From NCBI GenBank assembly GCA_047517485.1, contig JAKZSU010000033.1:1-13019 (forward strand): a DNA stretch of 13,019 nucleotides, in the 5' to 3' direction. A program made the translations under genes and the position numbers. Numbering within the stretch: position 1 is the first letter of the stretch; every line of letters starts with the position of its first letter. This DNA is from JAKZSU01 sp047517485 (GTDB taxonomy: Bacteria; Pseudomonadota; Alphaproteobacteria; UBA7887). The notes below the pieces were generated by a model. That model was not told the DNA's origin, made no database searches, and was given only the letters and a program-made list of their open reading frames with translations. Below are positions 1 to 6,670 of the stretch, piece by piece.

Positions 1-72
1 GGACGAGCCAAGCTCGCCCGCATTTACCACAGGCCCATCAACAGCAACTTTCTTCTCAAAATTATCGGTCAT
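1..72 (-). CDS. 5' end of an unidentified gene, runs off the window
   Basis: The minus strand shows an ATG at 72-70 preceded, at good spacing, by the strong Shine-Dalgarno AAGGAGG (82-88). It opens a frame of 24 codons with no stop before the window edge. The visible peptide starts MTDNFEKKVAVDGPVVNAGE. I do not recognise the family. The start overlaps the last 11 bases of the truncated cyclase gene, so the two could be translationally coupled. However, the aberrant tail of the cyclase suggests this gene's leader was once intergenic. The ribosome binding site sits inside one arm of an 11-bp inverted repeat (83-93/112-122). The gene call rests only on the start signal and the open frame. Confidence 0.5.
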   Translation of the reverse strand, partial: MTDNFEKKVAVDGPVVNAGELGSS

Positions 73-1819
73 GTTCCGGTCCTCCTTGGACACTTCGATT
101 AAGCCAATTCTGTGTCCAAGGAAATCGGGTCCGACTCACGAAGTCGGTTAGCTTTCCAGTCAGCTCATAGCGGTCACCCTGGTCCTCGAGAAATCCGGCT
201 TCGAGTACGGTCTTGGTCAGTTCCTCGACGAACAGCGGCACGCCATCGGTTTTGGCCACGATCTGGGCGAGGACTTCATCGGGCAGCGGTTTGCCGCTGG
301 TGACCCTTGTCACCATGGCGGCCGCCTGTTTACCGCCGAGCCGGTTGAGGTTCACGGCGGTCAAGTTGCCCAAGCCTTGCGACCATGGCGGCTCGTATTC
401 CGGCCGGTAGGTGATCAAGAGTAAGACCCGCTTAGCGGCGAGGTGTGGCACTAGAAGATCGAGCATTTCCTGGCTCGTTGGGTCGATCCAATGGGCATCC
501 TCGAAGATCATCAGCACTGGGTTTTGTTCGGCGAGGTTCGCGACTTGATCGACGAGCGCCTGCAGCGTCTCGTCCTTTTGTTTTTGTGGGCTCATGTTGA
601 GTGGGGGGTAGCGGTCACCGGTGTCCAGCGACAGCATCGCGGCGAAGAGCGCGCATTTGCGCGCTGCCCCCTCACCCAATCCCTCTCCCTCGTTAGGGCG
701 AGTGCTTCCGGCGCGGAGTGTTTCTAGTTTGGTGAGTCTTTCGTCGATGCTGTCGTCGCCGGCGAAACCTGCCGCGCGCCCGAGCTGTTCGATCACCGGA
801 TAAAGCGCTGAGTTGGCGTGGTAGGGCGAACATTGATAGCGCAGGCGAGTGTGAGGCAGTTGCTCGGTTCTCTCCCTGAGTACCTGGGTGATGCGGCTCT
901 TGCCGATGCCGGGCTCGCCCGACAGCAGCACCAATTGGCCCTCGCCGTCGCGCGCTTGTTCCCACTTCTCCAGCAACAGCGCGACTTCGGCCTCGCGCCC
1001 GACGAAGGGCGTAAGTTGCGCGCCACGCGTCGCCTCGAAGCGGCCTTCCGCTTCCGCAACGCCAGTTACCCGGTGCACACGTATCGGCTCGACGATGCCC
1101 TTCAAGGTCTGTTCGCCGCGTTCGTCGAGGTCGAAAGTGCCGCCGATGAGGCGGCGGGTCGAGGCGCCGACGATGACTTCGTCCGGGCCTGCTAGGCCTT
1201 GGATGCGCGCCGCGAGGTTCGGTGTTTCGCCGACCGCCAGTTTTGGCACCGAGGCGTCGCCGGCGCCGGTCTCGCCCACCACCACCGGGCCGGTGGCGAT
1301 GCCGAAGCGGACCCGGAGCGGCTCCGGCGCCTCAACGGATTTTACCGCGTCGACGATTTCCAGCCCGGCGCGCACCGCGCGCTCGGCGTCATCCTCGTGC
1401 GCTTGCGGCCAGCCGAAGTAAGTCATCAAGCCGTCGCCGAGATATTGCGCGACGTGGCCGCCGTAGCGCTCGATCACCGTGCCCGCCGCTTTTTGATAGG
1501 CCTGCATGAGGGTGCGCAGGTCTTCCGGATCGAGCTGCTCGGAAAGCGCGGTCGAGCCGACCAGATCGCAGAACATCACCGTGATCTGCCGCCGCTCCGC
1601 CTCGCGGGCGGGCGCCGCCGGCGGGGGGGTTAAGGGGGACTCGGCTAGCGCGGCGATGGCTTTTAGGATTTTCTTGCGGTGGCCGAGCTTGACGCCGATT
1701 TTTTCCAGGTCGCCGTCGTCGAGATCCGCAATAATTTCGAGATCTACGGCGTTGTCGGCGAAGGCCTTGGTATATTCGCCAAGTCCCAGGTCTTCGAGCC
1801 ATTGTTGGAGTGTTGCCAC
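62..1819 (-). CDS. Class III adenylate/guanylate cyclase with SAM and AAA-type ATPase domains, C-terminally truncated
   Basis: This is a predicted soluble signalling protein that makes cAMP or cGMP. With the GTG start at 1819 it has 585 residues. Residues 1-58 are a SAM domain. Residues 74-253 are the cyclase domain, with metal-binding D85 in FCDLVGST and D129 in YLGDG, and N201/R205 in ETPNLAARI. Residues 270-550 are a STAND/AAA-like ATPase with Walker A GEPGIGKS (301-308) and Walker B VLMIFED (435-441). The GTG is chosen because it directly precedes the SAM domain, follows a G-rich ribosome site (AGGGGGG), and lies just downstream of a plausible promoter. The longer frame back to 1909 would run through that promoter and a hairpin. 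Relatives usually continue for several hundred residues into TPR-like repeats. Here similarity stops at about residue 559 and 26 unrelated residues follow. Residues about 368-388 look repeat-derived. Cyclase activity may survive, but the regulatory output is uncertain. Confidence 0.85.
   Translation of the reverse strand: MATLQQWLEDLGLGEYTKAFADNAVDLEIIADLDDGDLEKIGVKLGHRKKILKAIAALAESPLTPPPAAPAREAERRQITVMFCDLVGSTALSEQLDPEDLRTLMQAYQKAAGTVIERYGGHVAQYLGDGLMTYFGWPQAHEDDAERAVRAGLEIVDAVKSVEAPEPLRVRFGIATGPVVVGETGAGDASVPKLAVGETPNLAARIQGLAGPDEVIVGASTRRLIGGTFDLDERGEQTLKGIVEPIRVHRVTGVAEAEGRFEATRGAQLTPFVGREAEVALLLEKWEQARDGEGQLVLLSGEPGIGKSRITQVLRERTEQLPHTRLRYQCSPYHANSALYPVIEQLGRAAGFAGDDSIDERLTKLETLRAGSTRPNEGEGLGEGAARKCALFAAMLSLDTGDRYPPLNMSPQKQKDETLQALVDQVANLAEQNPVLMIFEDAHWIDPTSQEMLDLLVPHLAAKRVLLLITYRPEYEPPWSQGLGNLTAVNLNRLGGKQAAAMVTRVTSGKPLPDEVLAQIVAKTDGVPLFVEELTKTVLEAGFLEDQGDRYELTGKLTDFVSRTRFPWTQNWLNRSVQGGPEHDR
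83..122. repeat. 11-bp inverted repeat covering a Shine-Dalgarno
   Basis: TCCTTGGACAC (83-93) and GTGTCCAAGGA (112-122) are perfect reverse complements separated by 18 bases. The 83-93 arm overlaps the AAGGAGG ribosome site of the partial gene that starts at 72. A transcript folded here would hide that site. The repeat could also be a protein-binding operator. Function is inferred. Confidence 0.55.
131..147. repeat. Short hairpin at the cyclase truncation point
   Basis: CCGACT (131-136) and AGTCGG (142-147) form a 6-bp stem with a 5-base loop. It lies exactly where cyclase family similarity is lost (codon about 560). There is no T-run in either direction, so it is not a classical terminator. 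Confidence 0.35.
667..702. repeat. REP-like CTCACCC/CCCTCTCCCTCG element inside the cyclase gene
   Basis: The plus strand reads CCCTCACCCAATCCCTCTCC followed by CTCGTTAGGGCGAG. This closely resembles the palindromic intergenic repeat with CCCTCACCC and CTCTCCC blocks known from many proteobacterial genomes. Here it is in frame within the ATPase coding region and encodes the low-complexity segment RPNEGEGLGEG (residues 374-384) on the minus strand. Identification is from memory of the motif, without a search. Confidence 0.5.
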
Positions 1820-1853
1820 GGTTGACGCCCCCCTCGCCCATACACGCATGCCA

Positions 1854-1882
1854 ATTAGAGCCGCCTTTTGCAGCTCGCACAA
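1854..1882 (-). promoter_or_regulatory. Candidate sigma-70-type promoter for the cyclase gene
   Basis: On the minus strand a TTGTGC -35-like box (1877-1882) and a TCTAAT -10-like box (1854-1859; 5 of 6 consensus bases) are separated by exactly 17 bp. Transcription would begin near 1847, about 28 bases before the GTG at 1819. This supports that start and argues against upstream starts. The -35 box matches only 3 of 6 consensus bases. Confidence 0.35.
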
Positions 1883-1892
1883 GGTGTTGTAC

Positions 1893-1925
1893 CAAACCGC
1901 GATGAGCAAGACTCATCGCGGTTTG
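1893..1925. repeat. Perfect 14-bp hairpin, left end of the repeat array
   Basis: CAAACCGCGATGAG (1893-1906) pairs perfectly with CTCATCGCGGTTTG (1912-1925) around the 5-base loop CAAGA. A near-copy with one mismatch and one G-U pair occurs at 12861-12893, and the same sequence follows it there. It is therefore a mobile or amplified module rather than a gene-specific terminator. No T-run follows. It lies just upstream of the cyclase promoter candidate. Confidence 0.75.
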
Positions 1926-1930
1926 TAGTG

Positions 1931-2496
1931 CGTTCAAGCGCCACGCAGGCTGGCCTCGCATTGGCTCGGGCGCGCGGTCGCGCTTGCCGTGAGCGGAGCT
2001 CACGGGCGGTGGTGCTGGCTGGATGCGGTGGGAGACTGGGTTCCGGTTTTTTAAAGGGCGTTCACGCGCCACGCAGGCTGCCTCGCATTGGCTCGGGCGC
2101 GCGGTCGCGCTTGCCGTGAGCGAGGCTCACGGGCGGTGGGGCGGGCTGGATGAGGGCGGAGACTGGGTTCCGGTTTTTGAAGGGCGTTCAGGCGCCACGC
2201 AGGCTGGCCTCGCATAAGCTCGGGCGCGCGGTCGCGCTTGCCGTGAGCGGAGCTCACGGGCGGTGGTGCGGGCTGGATGCGGTGGGAGACTGGGTTCCGG
2301 TATTTTAAAGGCGTTCACGCGCCACGCAGGCTGGCCTCGCATAAGCTCGGGCGCGCGGTCGCGCTTGCCGTGAGCGGAGCTCACGGGCGATGGTGCGGGC
2401 TGGATGAGGGCGGAGACTGGGTTCCGGTTTTTAAAGGGCGTTCACGCGCCACTCAGGCTGCCTCGCATTGGCTCGGGCGCGCGGTCGCGCTTGCCG
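1931..2496. repeat. Tandem array of a 127-bp GC-rich repeat, about 4.5 copies
   Basis: Units start at the CGTTCA motif at 1931, 2059, 2185, 2312 and 2439, giving periods of 128, 126, 127 and 127 bp. The fifth copy is cut after about 58 bp. Each full unit holds a block around GCCACGCAGGCTGGCCTCGC, a GCGCGCGGTCGCGC run, a perfect 8-bp hairpin (CCGTGAGC, 3-base loop, GCTCACGG), and a GGAGACTGGGTTCCGGTTTT tail. The copies differ by scattered substitutions and small indels, so the array is not newly duplicated. In copy 2 the loop is GAG instead of GGA while both stem arms are intact. The frames open across the array (Arg/Pro/Ala-rich) have no ribosome sites and look accidental. This accounts for the whole gene-free stretch between cyclase and pentapeptide genes. 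Confidence 0.9.
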
Positions 2497-2518
2497 GCCT
2501 GCGCATCGCGCAGTCCGG
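2494..2518. repeat. Hairpin closing the right end of the repeat array
   Basis: CCGG-C-CTGCGC (2494-2504) pairs with GCGCAG-T-CCGG (2508-2518), 10 of 11 positions, around the loop ATC. It starts exactly where the fifth unit departs from the repeat consensus at CTTGCCG. The other copy of the repeat at 12957 also switches to a different hairpin at the same CTTGCCG point. Its proximity to the end of the pentapeptide gene (stop at 2544) would allow a role in transcription termination, but there is no T-run. Confidence 0.55.
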
Positions 2519-2543
2519 TTAGTCTAAAGGGCGCGGGTCCTTG

Positions 2544-3644
2544 CTAAAGCTTAGGCAAGTCCCGTGTCATCGGCCGCAGGTCTTGGTAGGCGCGCAGCGG
2601 CCCCTCGACTAAACCCGCCGCATCGAAGTCGGGATTTCTGGTGATCGCCAGGACGGGCAAGTCGGCGGCCTGGGCGGCCTCTTTGACGAGGTCGATGTGG
2701 GGCGCGGTGTCCTCGACGTCGATCACCGCGGCGCCGCAGAAGCGCATGGTGGATTTGAGGGTGGCTTGGATTTGTGAGCGCTCGGCGGCGCCGATGTCGT
2801 AATGGACGGAAATCCAGCCGGCTCCCTGCAGTGCTTGGCTTAGCGCCCCGAGGCGGTCCTCGCAACCGGGCACCCGGGCGGCCAGGACCAGCGCGAGGCG
2901 CGCCGAGACGCTGGCCACCCGGTCGCGGAGCGCCGGGCTGTGGATCAGCAGATTGATGAACTGGGCGGCGTCGAGATCGTCGACGGCGATGGTCGGCTCG
3001 CCGGGCTGGGTGATGATCAGATCGCCTTGTTCGGTGCCCGCCAGCTTCACGTCCCAGGCCGAGACGCCGTAGACGTGGCATCCGGTGATTTCGCCGTCGG
3101 CCAGGGTCGCCAAGTCGAGCCGCGCCTGGGTCAGGTCGACGCCGCGCAGACAGGCGGAGTGGAGGTCGGCGTGATAGAGATCGGCGTCGGTCATGTTGGC
3201 GTCGACAATCACCGTCTCGCGCATATTCGCCCAGCGCAGATCGGCGCGGTAGAGTTGGGCGCGGCTCAAGTCCGAGCCGGTGAGATCGGCGCCGTAAAAA
3301 CTCGATTGCGTGAGGTTGGCGCCGATCAGCCGGGTGTAATGGAGATCGGCCTCGATGAAACTGGCGCGCACCGCGCTGACATCGTCGAGGCAGGCCTCGC
3401 TGAGCTTGGCTTGGCGCAGATCGGCGTCGTTGAGCACCGCGCCGACGAGATTGGCGCCGATCAGACGCGCCGATTTGAGGCACGCGCCGGTCAGGTTCAC
3501 GTTGACCAGGTCGGCGCGGCGCAAATCGGCGCGGGTGAGATCGGCGCCGGCGAGATCGATATCGACATCATGATGCGCCGCGCGCCAGCCATTCCAGGCT
3601 TCCGCGCCGTCTTTCAAACGATCGAGGAGCATCGCGTCGGTCAT
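2544..3644 (-). CDS. Pentapeptide-repeat protein with globular C-terminal domain
   Basis: The protein has 366 residues. Residues 1-27 match the short leader typical of these proteins (LLDRLKDG, WNGWR). Residues about 28-200 are continuous A(D/N)LxxA-type pentapeptides (for example AGADLTRADLRRADL), which fold as a right-handed quadrilateral beta-helix. Residues about 224-335 resemble the alpha/beta domain that follows pentapeptides in many bacterial proteins: FINLLIHSPALRD, then a hydrophobic strand (LALVLAARV), a helix (LGALSQAL) and further strands. I recall this domain as TIR-like in layout, but that fold label is inferred. There is no signal peptide or membrane span, so it is likely cytoplasmic. 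The substrate or partner is unknown. The first ATG is used. Its upstream region has only a weak ribosome site, and ATG at residue 5 is an alternative. Confidence 0.88.
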   Translation of the reverse strand: MTDAMLLDRLKDGAEAWNGWRAAHHDVDIDLAGADLTRADLRRADLVNVNLTGACLKSARLIGANLVGAVLNDADLRQAKLSEACLDDVSAVRASFIEADLHYTRLIGANLTQSSFYGADLTGSDLSRAQLYRADLRWANMRETVIVDANMTDADLYHADLHSACLRGVDLTQARLDLATLADGEITGCHVYGVSAWDVKLAGTEQGDLIITQPGEPTIAVDDLDAAQFINLLIHSPALRDRVASVSARLALVLAARVPGCEDRLGALSQALQGAGWISVHYDIGAAERSQIQATLKSTMRFCGAAVIDVEDTAPHIDLVKEAAQAADLPVLAITRNPDFDAAGLVEGPLRAYQDLRPMTRDLPKL

Positions 3645-3692
3645 TACCGTTGGGTCGCCTTTTCCTGCTGGCCGACCGCGGGGCCGGCTGCC

Positions 3693-3698
3693 GTTATA
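3693..3698 (-). promoter_or_regulatory. Possible -10 box for the pentapeptide gene
   Basis: TATAAC on the minus strand matches 5 of 6 bases of the -10 consensus and lies about 50 bases before the start at 3644, in an AT-rich patch of the 94-bp gap after the SDR gene. No convincing -35 box is visible at 16-18 bp. Read-through from the SDR gene is equally possible. Confidence 0.2.
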
Positions 3699-3738
3699 GA
3701 AAATTAGCGGGAAAAGTTGGCGCGACCAGCGTCGGATA

Positions 3739-4482
3739 TCACGCCACGCCGCGGCCGCCGGCGACGTCGAGGATCGAGCCGACGCAGAACCCGGCCTGGT
3801 CGGACATTAGCCACAGCACCGCCTCGGCGATCTCATCGGTCTCGCCGACCCGGCCGATCGGCATGACCTTCTCGATCCGTTCGATGCGCTCGGTGGTCAT
3901 GATGTCGGTGGCGACCGGGCCCGGGCGGACGGCGTTGACGTTGATGCCGTCCTCGATCGCCTCGAGCGCGAGACCGCGGGTGAAGCAGTCGATCGCCGCT
4001 TTCGACGCACCGTAATGCAGCCATTCGAAGGCGTTGGTGATTTTGGCGGCAACCGACGAAATGTTGACGATATGGCCGCCGGCGGCGCCCTTGCGCGTCG
4101 ACATGTGGCGGATCGCCTCGCGGGCGCAGAGGAAATAGCCGATCACGTTGACCCCGAAAATATGTTCGAGCGAGGCTTGATCGATATCCTCGACCAAGCA
4201 GTTCTTGCCGGTGGTGCCGGCGTTGTTGACCAGGCCGGTGATCGGCCCGAGCTGGTCGGCGACGGTCTGGAACAGGCGCACCACGTCGTCTTCCTGCGCG
4301 GTATCGGCCTGGACCGCGATCGCGCGCGCGCCGGCGGCTTCGATATCGGCGACCGCCGCGGCCGCCTTGTCCGCGTTGGAACGATAATTGACGCAGACGT
4401 CATAGCCGCGCGCGCCGGCCATGCGGGCGATCGCCGCGCCAATGCCCCGGCTAGCGCCGGTCACGATAAGCACATTCGACAT
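3739..4482 (-). CDS. SDR family NAD(P)-dependent oxidoreductase
   Basis: This is a 247-residue classical short-chain dehydrogenase of normal length. It has the cofactor motif TGASRGIG (8-15), NNAG (86-89), N112 in GVNVIG, catalytic S142/S143, and Y157/K161 in YGASK. The usual RPGPV segment (186-190) and a C-terminal LDVAGGRG motif follow. Residues N32-Y33-R34 after the second beta strand are compatible with NADP(H) preference, which is inference. The motifs do not reveal the substrate; sugar dehydrogenases and 3-oxoacyl-ACP reductase-like enzymes share this layout. The start has a good ribosome site (GAAGGA, about 6 bases upstream). The gene begins only 22 bp after the DUF4139 gene ends on the same strand, suggesting co-transcription. 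Confidence 0.93.
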   Translation of the reverse strand: MSNVLIVTGASRGIGAAIARMAGARGYDVCVNYRSNADKAAAAVADIEAAGARAIAVQADTAQEDDVVRLFQTVADQLGPITGLVNNAGTTGKNCLVEDIDQASLEHIFGVNVIGYFLCAREAIRHMSTRKGAAGGHIVNISSVAAKITNAFEWLHYGASKAAIDCFTRGLALEAIEDGINVNAVRPGPVATDIMTTERIERIEKVMPIGRVGETDEIAEAVLWLMSDQAGFCVGSILDVAGGRGVA

Positions 4483-4504
4483 TTTTTTCCTTCTCTGACG
4501 GGAT

Positions 4505-6559
4505 TTAGATTTCTAGGTCGTGAATGGCTTGCGCCAGCGCCCGTTCCGCCGCCTCGACGCCGTCGCGCGCCGCGGCCATGGCGATCTCCCAGCGGTCGAG
4601 CGCGTCTTCCTGGTCGGTCATTTTCGCCAAATAGCGGCGGTGAAGATCGCTGTCGGACGGGACGCGGACGAGATTGTCGCGCAGGCGTTCCTGATCGGCG
4701 TGGATACCGGCGCGCTGATTTTCGAGCGCCTGGATTTGTCCCCGCGCGACATCTACGGATCGACGCAATCCCGCGAGTTTTTCGAAGGCGCGGCGGAGCG
4801 CCGGGTCGAGTTCACGCGAGGCGGCAAACGCCTGCAAGCGGTTCAGGTTCAAATCGACCAGGGCGAAGCGTTCGATGACCGGGCGCTCGACGGTGACCGC
4901 GAAAGTCCGGGTCGCGCCGCCGGCGATGGTGGTCGGCAGGCGAAGCGCAGTCTCGGTCGCCTCGACGTCGTCGAGCGACGGGGTTACCAGTTTCCAACCT
5001 TGGCGCCGCGGATGGTCGATGAGCACCCGGCGCTCGGCGTCGTCCGACGACTTGAGCCGATAGGTGGTGGTCTCGCGGCGCACCACCTTGAGACGGAGGA
5101 CGCCCTGGGCGATGGTGCCGCTGGCGACCACGCGTTCGCTGTCGGTCTCGCGGTCGATGAGAATTTTGCGATCGAGCGCGAAGCTCAACAGGCGATGGTC
5201 GCCCGCCGGCAATGACGATAGGCGGGCGTCGCCGACGTAGGTGACTCCGCCCGCCTGTTCGTAGAGGGTGAGGACACCTGGCGGTAGGCCGCTTTCGGTG
5301 TCGTTGGCGAGCTCGACCGCGGCGAGCGGGTGGCGGTCGTGGGTCGCTGGCTGATAGAGCGCCAGCGGTGCCGCCGGCACGGTGTCGTCGGTGATCGGCA
5401 CCAAAAGTGACTGCCCCGAGGCGACGCTGACCGGCTCGCCGATACGGAACACGACCTGCGTCGCCGCGTCGTCGCGCATGGTCGCCAACGCCGCCGGCGC
5501 GCTTCTGAGCGGCGCCGCCGCGGCCGGCTCGTTCGCCATCAGCGAATCCGATGCCATCTCCTCGGACAGCGCGACAATGCCGCTGCTTTCCCGCATTTCG
5601 TCGGACCGCCGACTGGCGAATTCGCTTTTCAGTTGGACCGCGCCGCTATCCAATTGCGGCAGCACGCGGCCGAGGACTTCGACCGGGACCTCGGGGCGGG
5701 GGACGTAGTACGAGGTGTAAAGCGCTTGGCGAAAGGTCACAGGATTGCCCGACACCAGGCTTAATTCGACATCGTGCCAGTCTTGTCCGCTCATATTCTC
5801 GACGACCGCCCAGCCTTGGAGATGGCCTTCGTCTTGGCCCGGGGTCAGGGTCAGTCGGTAGGTCGCCTTCCATAGCGGCGCGCCGACGACATAGCCGACG
5901 CGGACGGTCCGCCGACCCGCGCCGCGGGCCTGGATGGTGAGCCGCCGGCGATCTTGTATGCGGTGCTCGGCGATCGCCGCCAACGCCGTCTCGACCTGGG
6001 CCCGCAGCGCGGGATCGGAAAAACTCACCGCGTCGGCGTCCTCGAGAATGAAGTCCTGCACCCCGCGATCGGTGAGCACGCCGACGCGGTGCCGGGTGAC
6101 GGTGCCGCCGCCGTCGGGAAGCGCCATGACCCCGGCTTCGATGCCGATGATCCGGCCGCTGAGATCGCAGCTGCCCGCCACCGTTACCCGCGCGCCGCGC
6201 AAGGCATCGAGCAAGCGAACCGGCGAGGTGACCGCTTGCGCATCGAACGGCAAATCGCGAAACACCTGGGCCAGCGGCTCGCGCCCGGGCAGGCGAATGG
6301 TGCCGACTCCGCCGACGTCGTCGAACACGACGATGCTCTTGAGCACGTCGTCGACCTGGTCGAGGCGCACGTCGAGGACAAGCTCGGCGTCGCCGTCGAT
6401 CACCGCCTCATATTCGAAGTAGCCGACCCCGCCGGTCGAGAGTAGTACTCGTTTGAGGGTCAAATCCGACGGCGCCGCTTGGGCGGCCCCATGAAGCCAC
6501 GGCGTGACGAGCGCGAGTATGAGCAATCGAATCCAAGCTGAATTTTTATGCGCGATCAT
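4505..6559 (-). CDS. Exported DUF4139 domain-containing protein
   Basis: The protein has 684 residues. An N-terminal signal peptide with hydrophobic core LLILALVTPWL and cleavage after AAQA (about residue 28) predicts export. The mature N-terminus (DLTLKRVLLSTGGVGYFEYE) and the central beta-rich part, including RVGYVVGAPLWKATYRL and the WHDVELSLVSGNPVTF strand, are characteristic of DUF4139 proteins. Function is uncharacterised in most organisms. Residues about 585-684 are charged heptad-like helix, probably a coiled coil. The first in-frame start is GTG at 6565, but it touches the Shine-Dalgarno AGGGAG. The ATG six bases on (6559) has correct spacing and is chosen. The short gap to the SDR gene suggests an operon, although no biochemical link between the two is obvious. 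Confidence 0.88.
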   Translation of the reverse strand: MIAHKNSAWIRLLILALVTPWLHGAAQAAPSDLTLKRVLLSTGGVGYFEYEAVIDGDAELVLDVRLDQVDDVLKSIVVFDDVGGVGTIRLPGREPLAQVFRDLPFDAQAVTSPVRLLDALRGARVTVAGSCDLSGRIIGIEAGVMALPDGGGTVTRHRVGVLTDRGVQDFILEDADAVSFSDPALRAQVETALAAIAEHRIQDRRRLTIQARGAGRRTVRVGYVVGAPLWKATYRLTLTPGQDEGHLQGWAVVENMSGQDWHDVELSLVSGNPVTFRQALYTSYYVPRPEVPVEVLGRVLPQLDSGAVQLKSEFASRRSDEMRESSGIVALSEEMASDSLMANEPAAAAPLRSAPAALATMRDDAATQVVFRIGEPVSVASGQSLLVPITDDTVPAAPLALYQPATHDRHPLAAVELANDTESGLPPGVLTLYEQAGGVTYVGDARLSSLPAGDHRLLSFALDRKILIDRETDSERVVASGTIAQGVLRLKVVRRETTTYRLKSSDDAERRVLIDHPRRQGWKLVTPSLDDVEATETALRLPTTIAGGATRTFAVTVERPVIERFALVDLNLNRLQAFAASRELDPALRRAFEKLAGLRRSVDVARGQIQALENQRAGIHADQERLRDNLVRVPSDSDLHRRYLAKMTDQEDALDRWEIAMAAARDGVEAAERALAQAIHDLEI

Positions 6560-6670
6560 GGCCACTCCCTGAACTCTCCGGGTACGAAAACAGGCTATAC
6601 CATGTCACCGTCGCAGCGGAATAAGTCGGTGTCGTGGCGACTTGGTGTCGGTAATGCGCCGGGACCGATA

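Noticed and set aside
1820..1909. Longer cyclase start 30 residues upstream
   Set aside because: It lies in the loop of a palindrome and upstream of the promoter candidate, adds no conserved sequence, and the GTG at 1819 has the better ribosome site.
1931..2496. Tandem repeats considered as a CRISPR array
   Set aside because: Units are 127 bp and contiguous, with no unique spacers between short identical repeats and no cas genes nearby.
2023..2522. Small open frames encoding Arg/Pro/Ala-rich peptides on both strands of the repeat array
   Set aside because: They simply follow the 127-bp repeat in different frames, change with each small indel and lack ribosome sites.
2940..3707. Plus-strand open frame (255 codons) antisense to the pentapeptide gene
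   Set aside because: Its regular VGADQ/EIGA-type repeats are the antisense reading of the pentapeptide codons. The minus-strand protein has clear family features.
4015..4878. Plus-strand open frame (287 codons) across the SDR and DUF4139 genes
   Set aside because: It is antisense to two well-supported genes and changes composition midway, with no motifs of its own.
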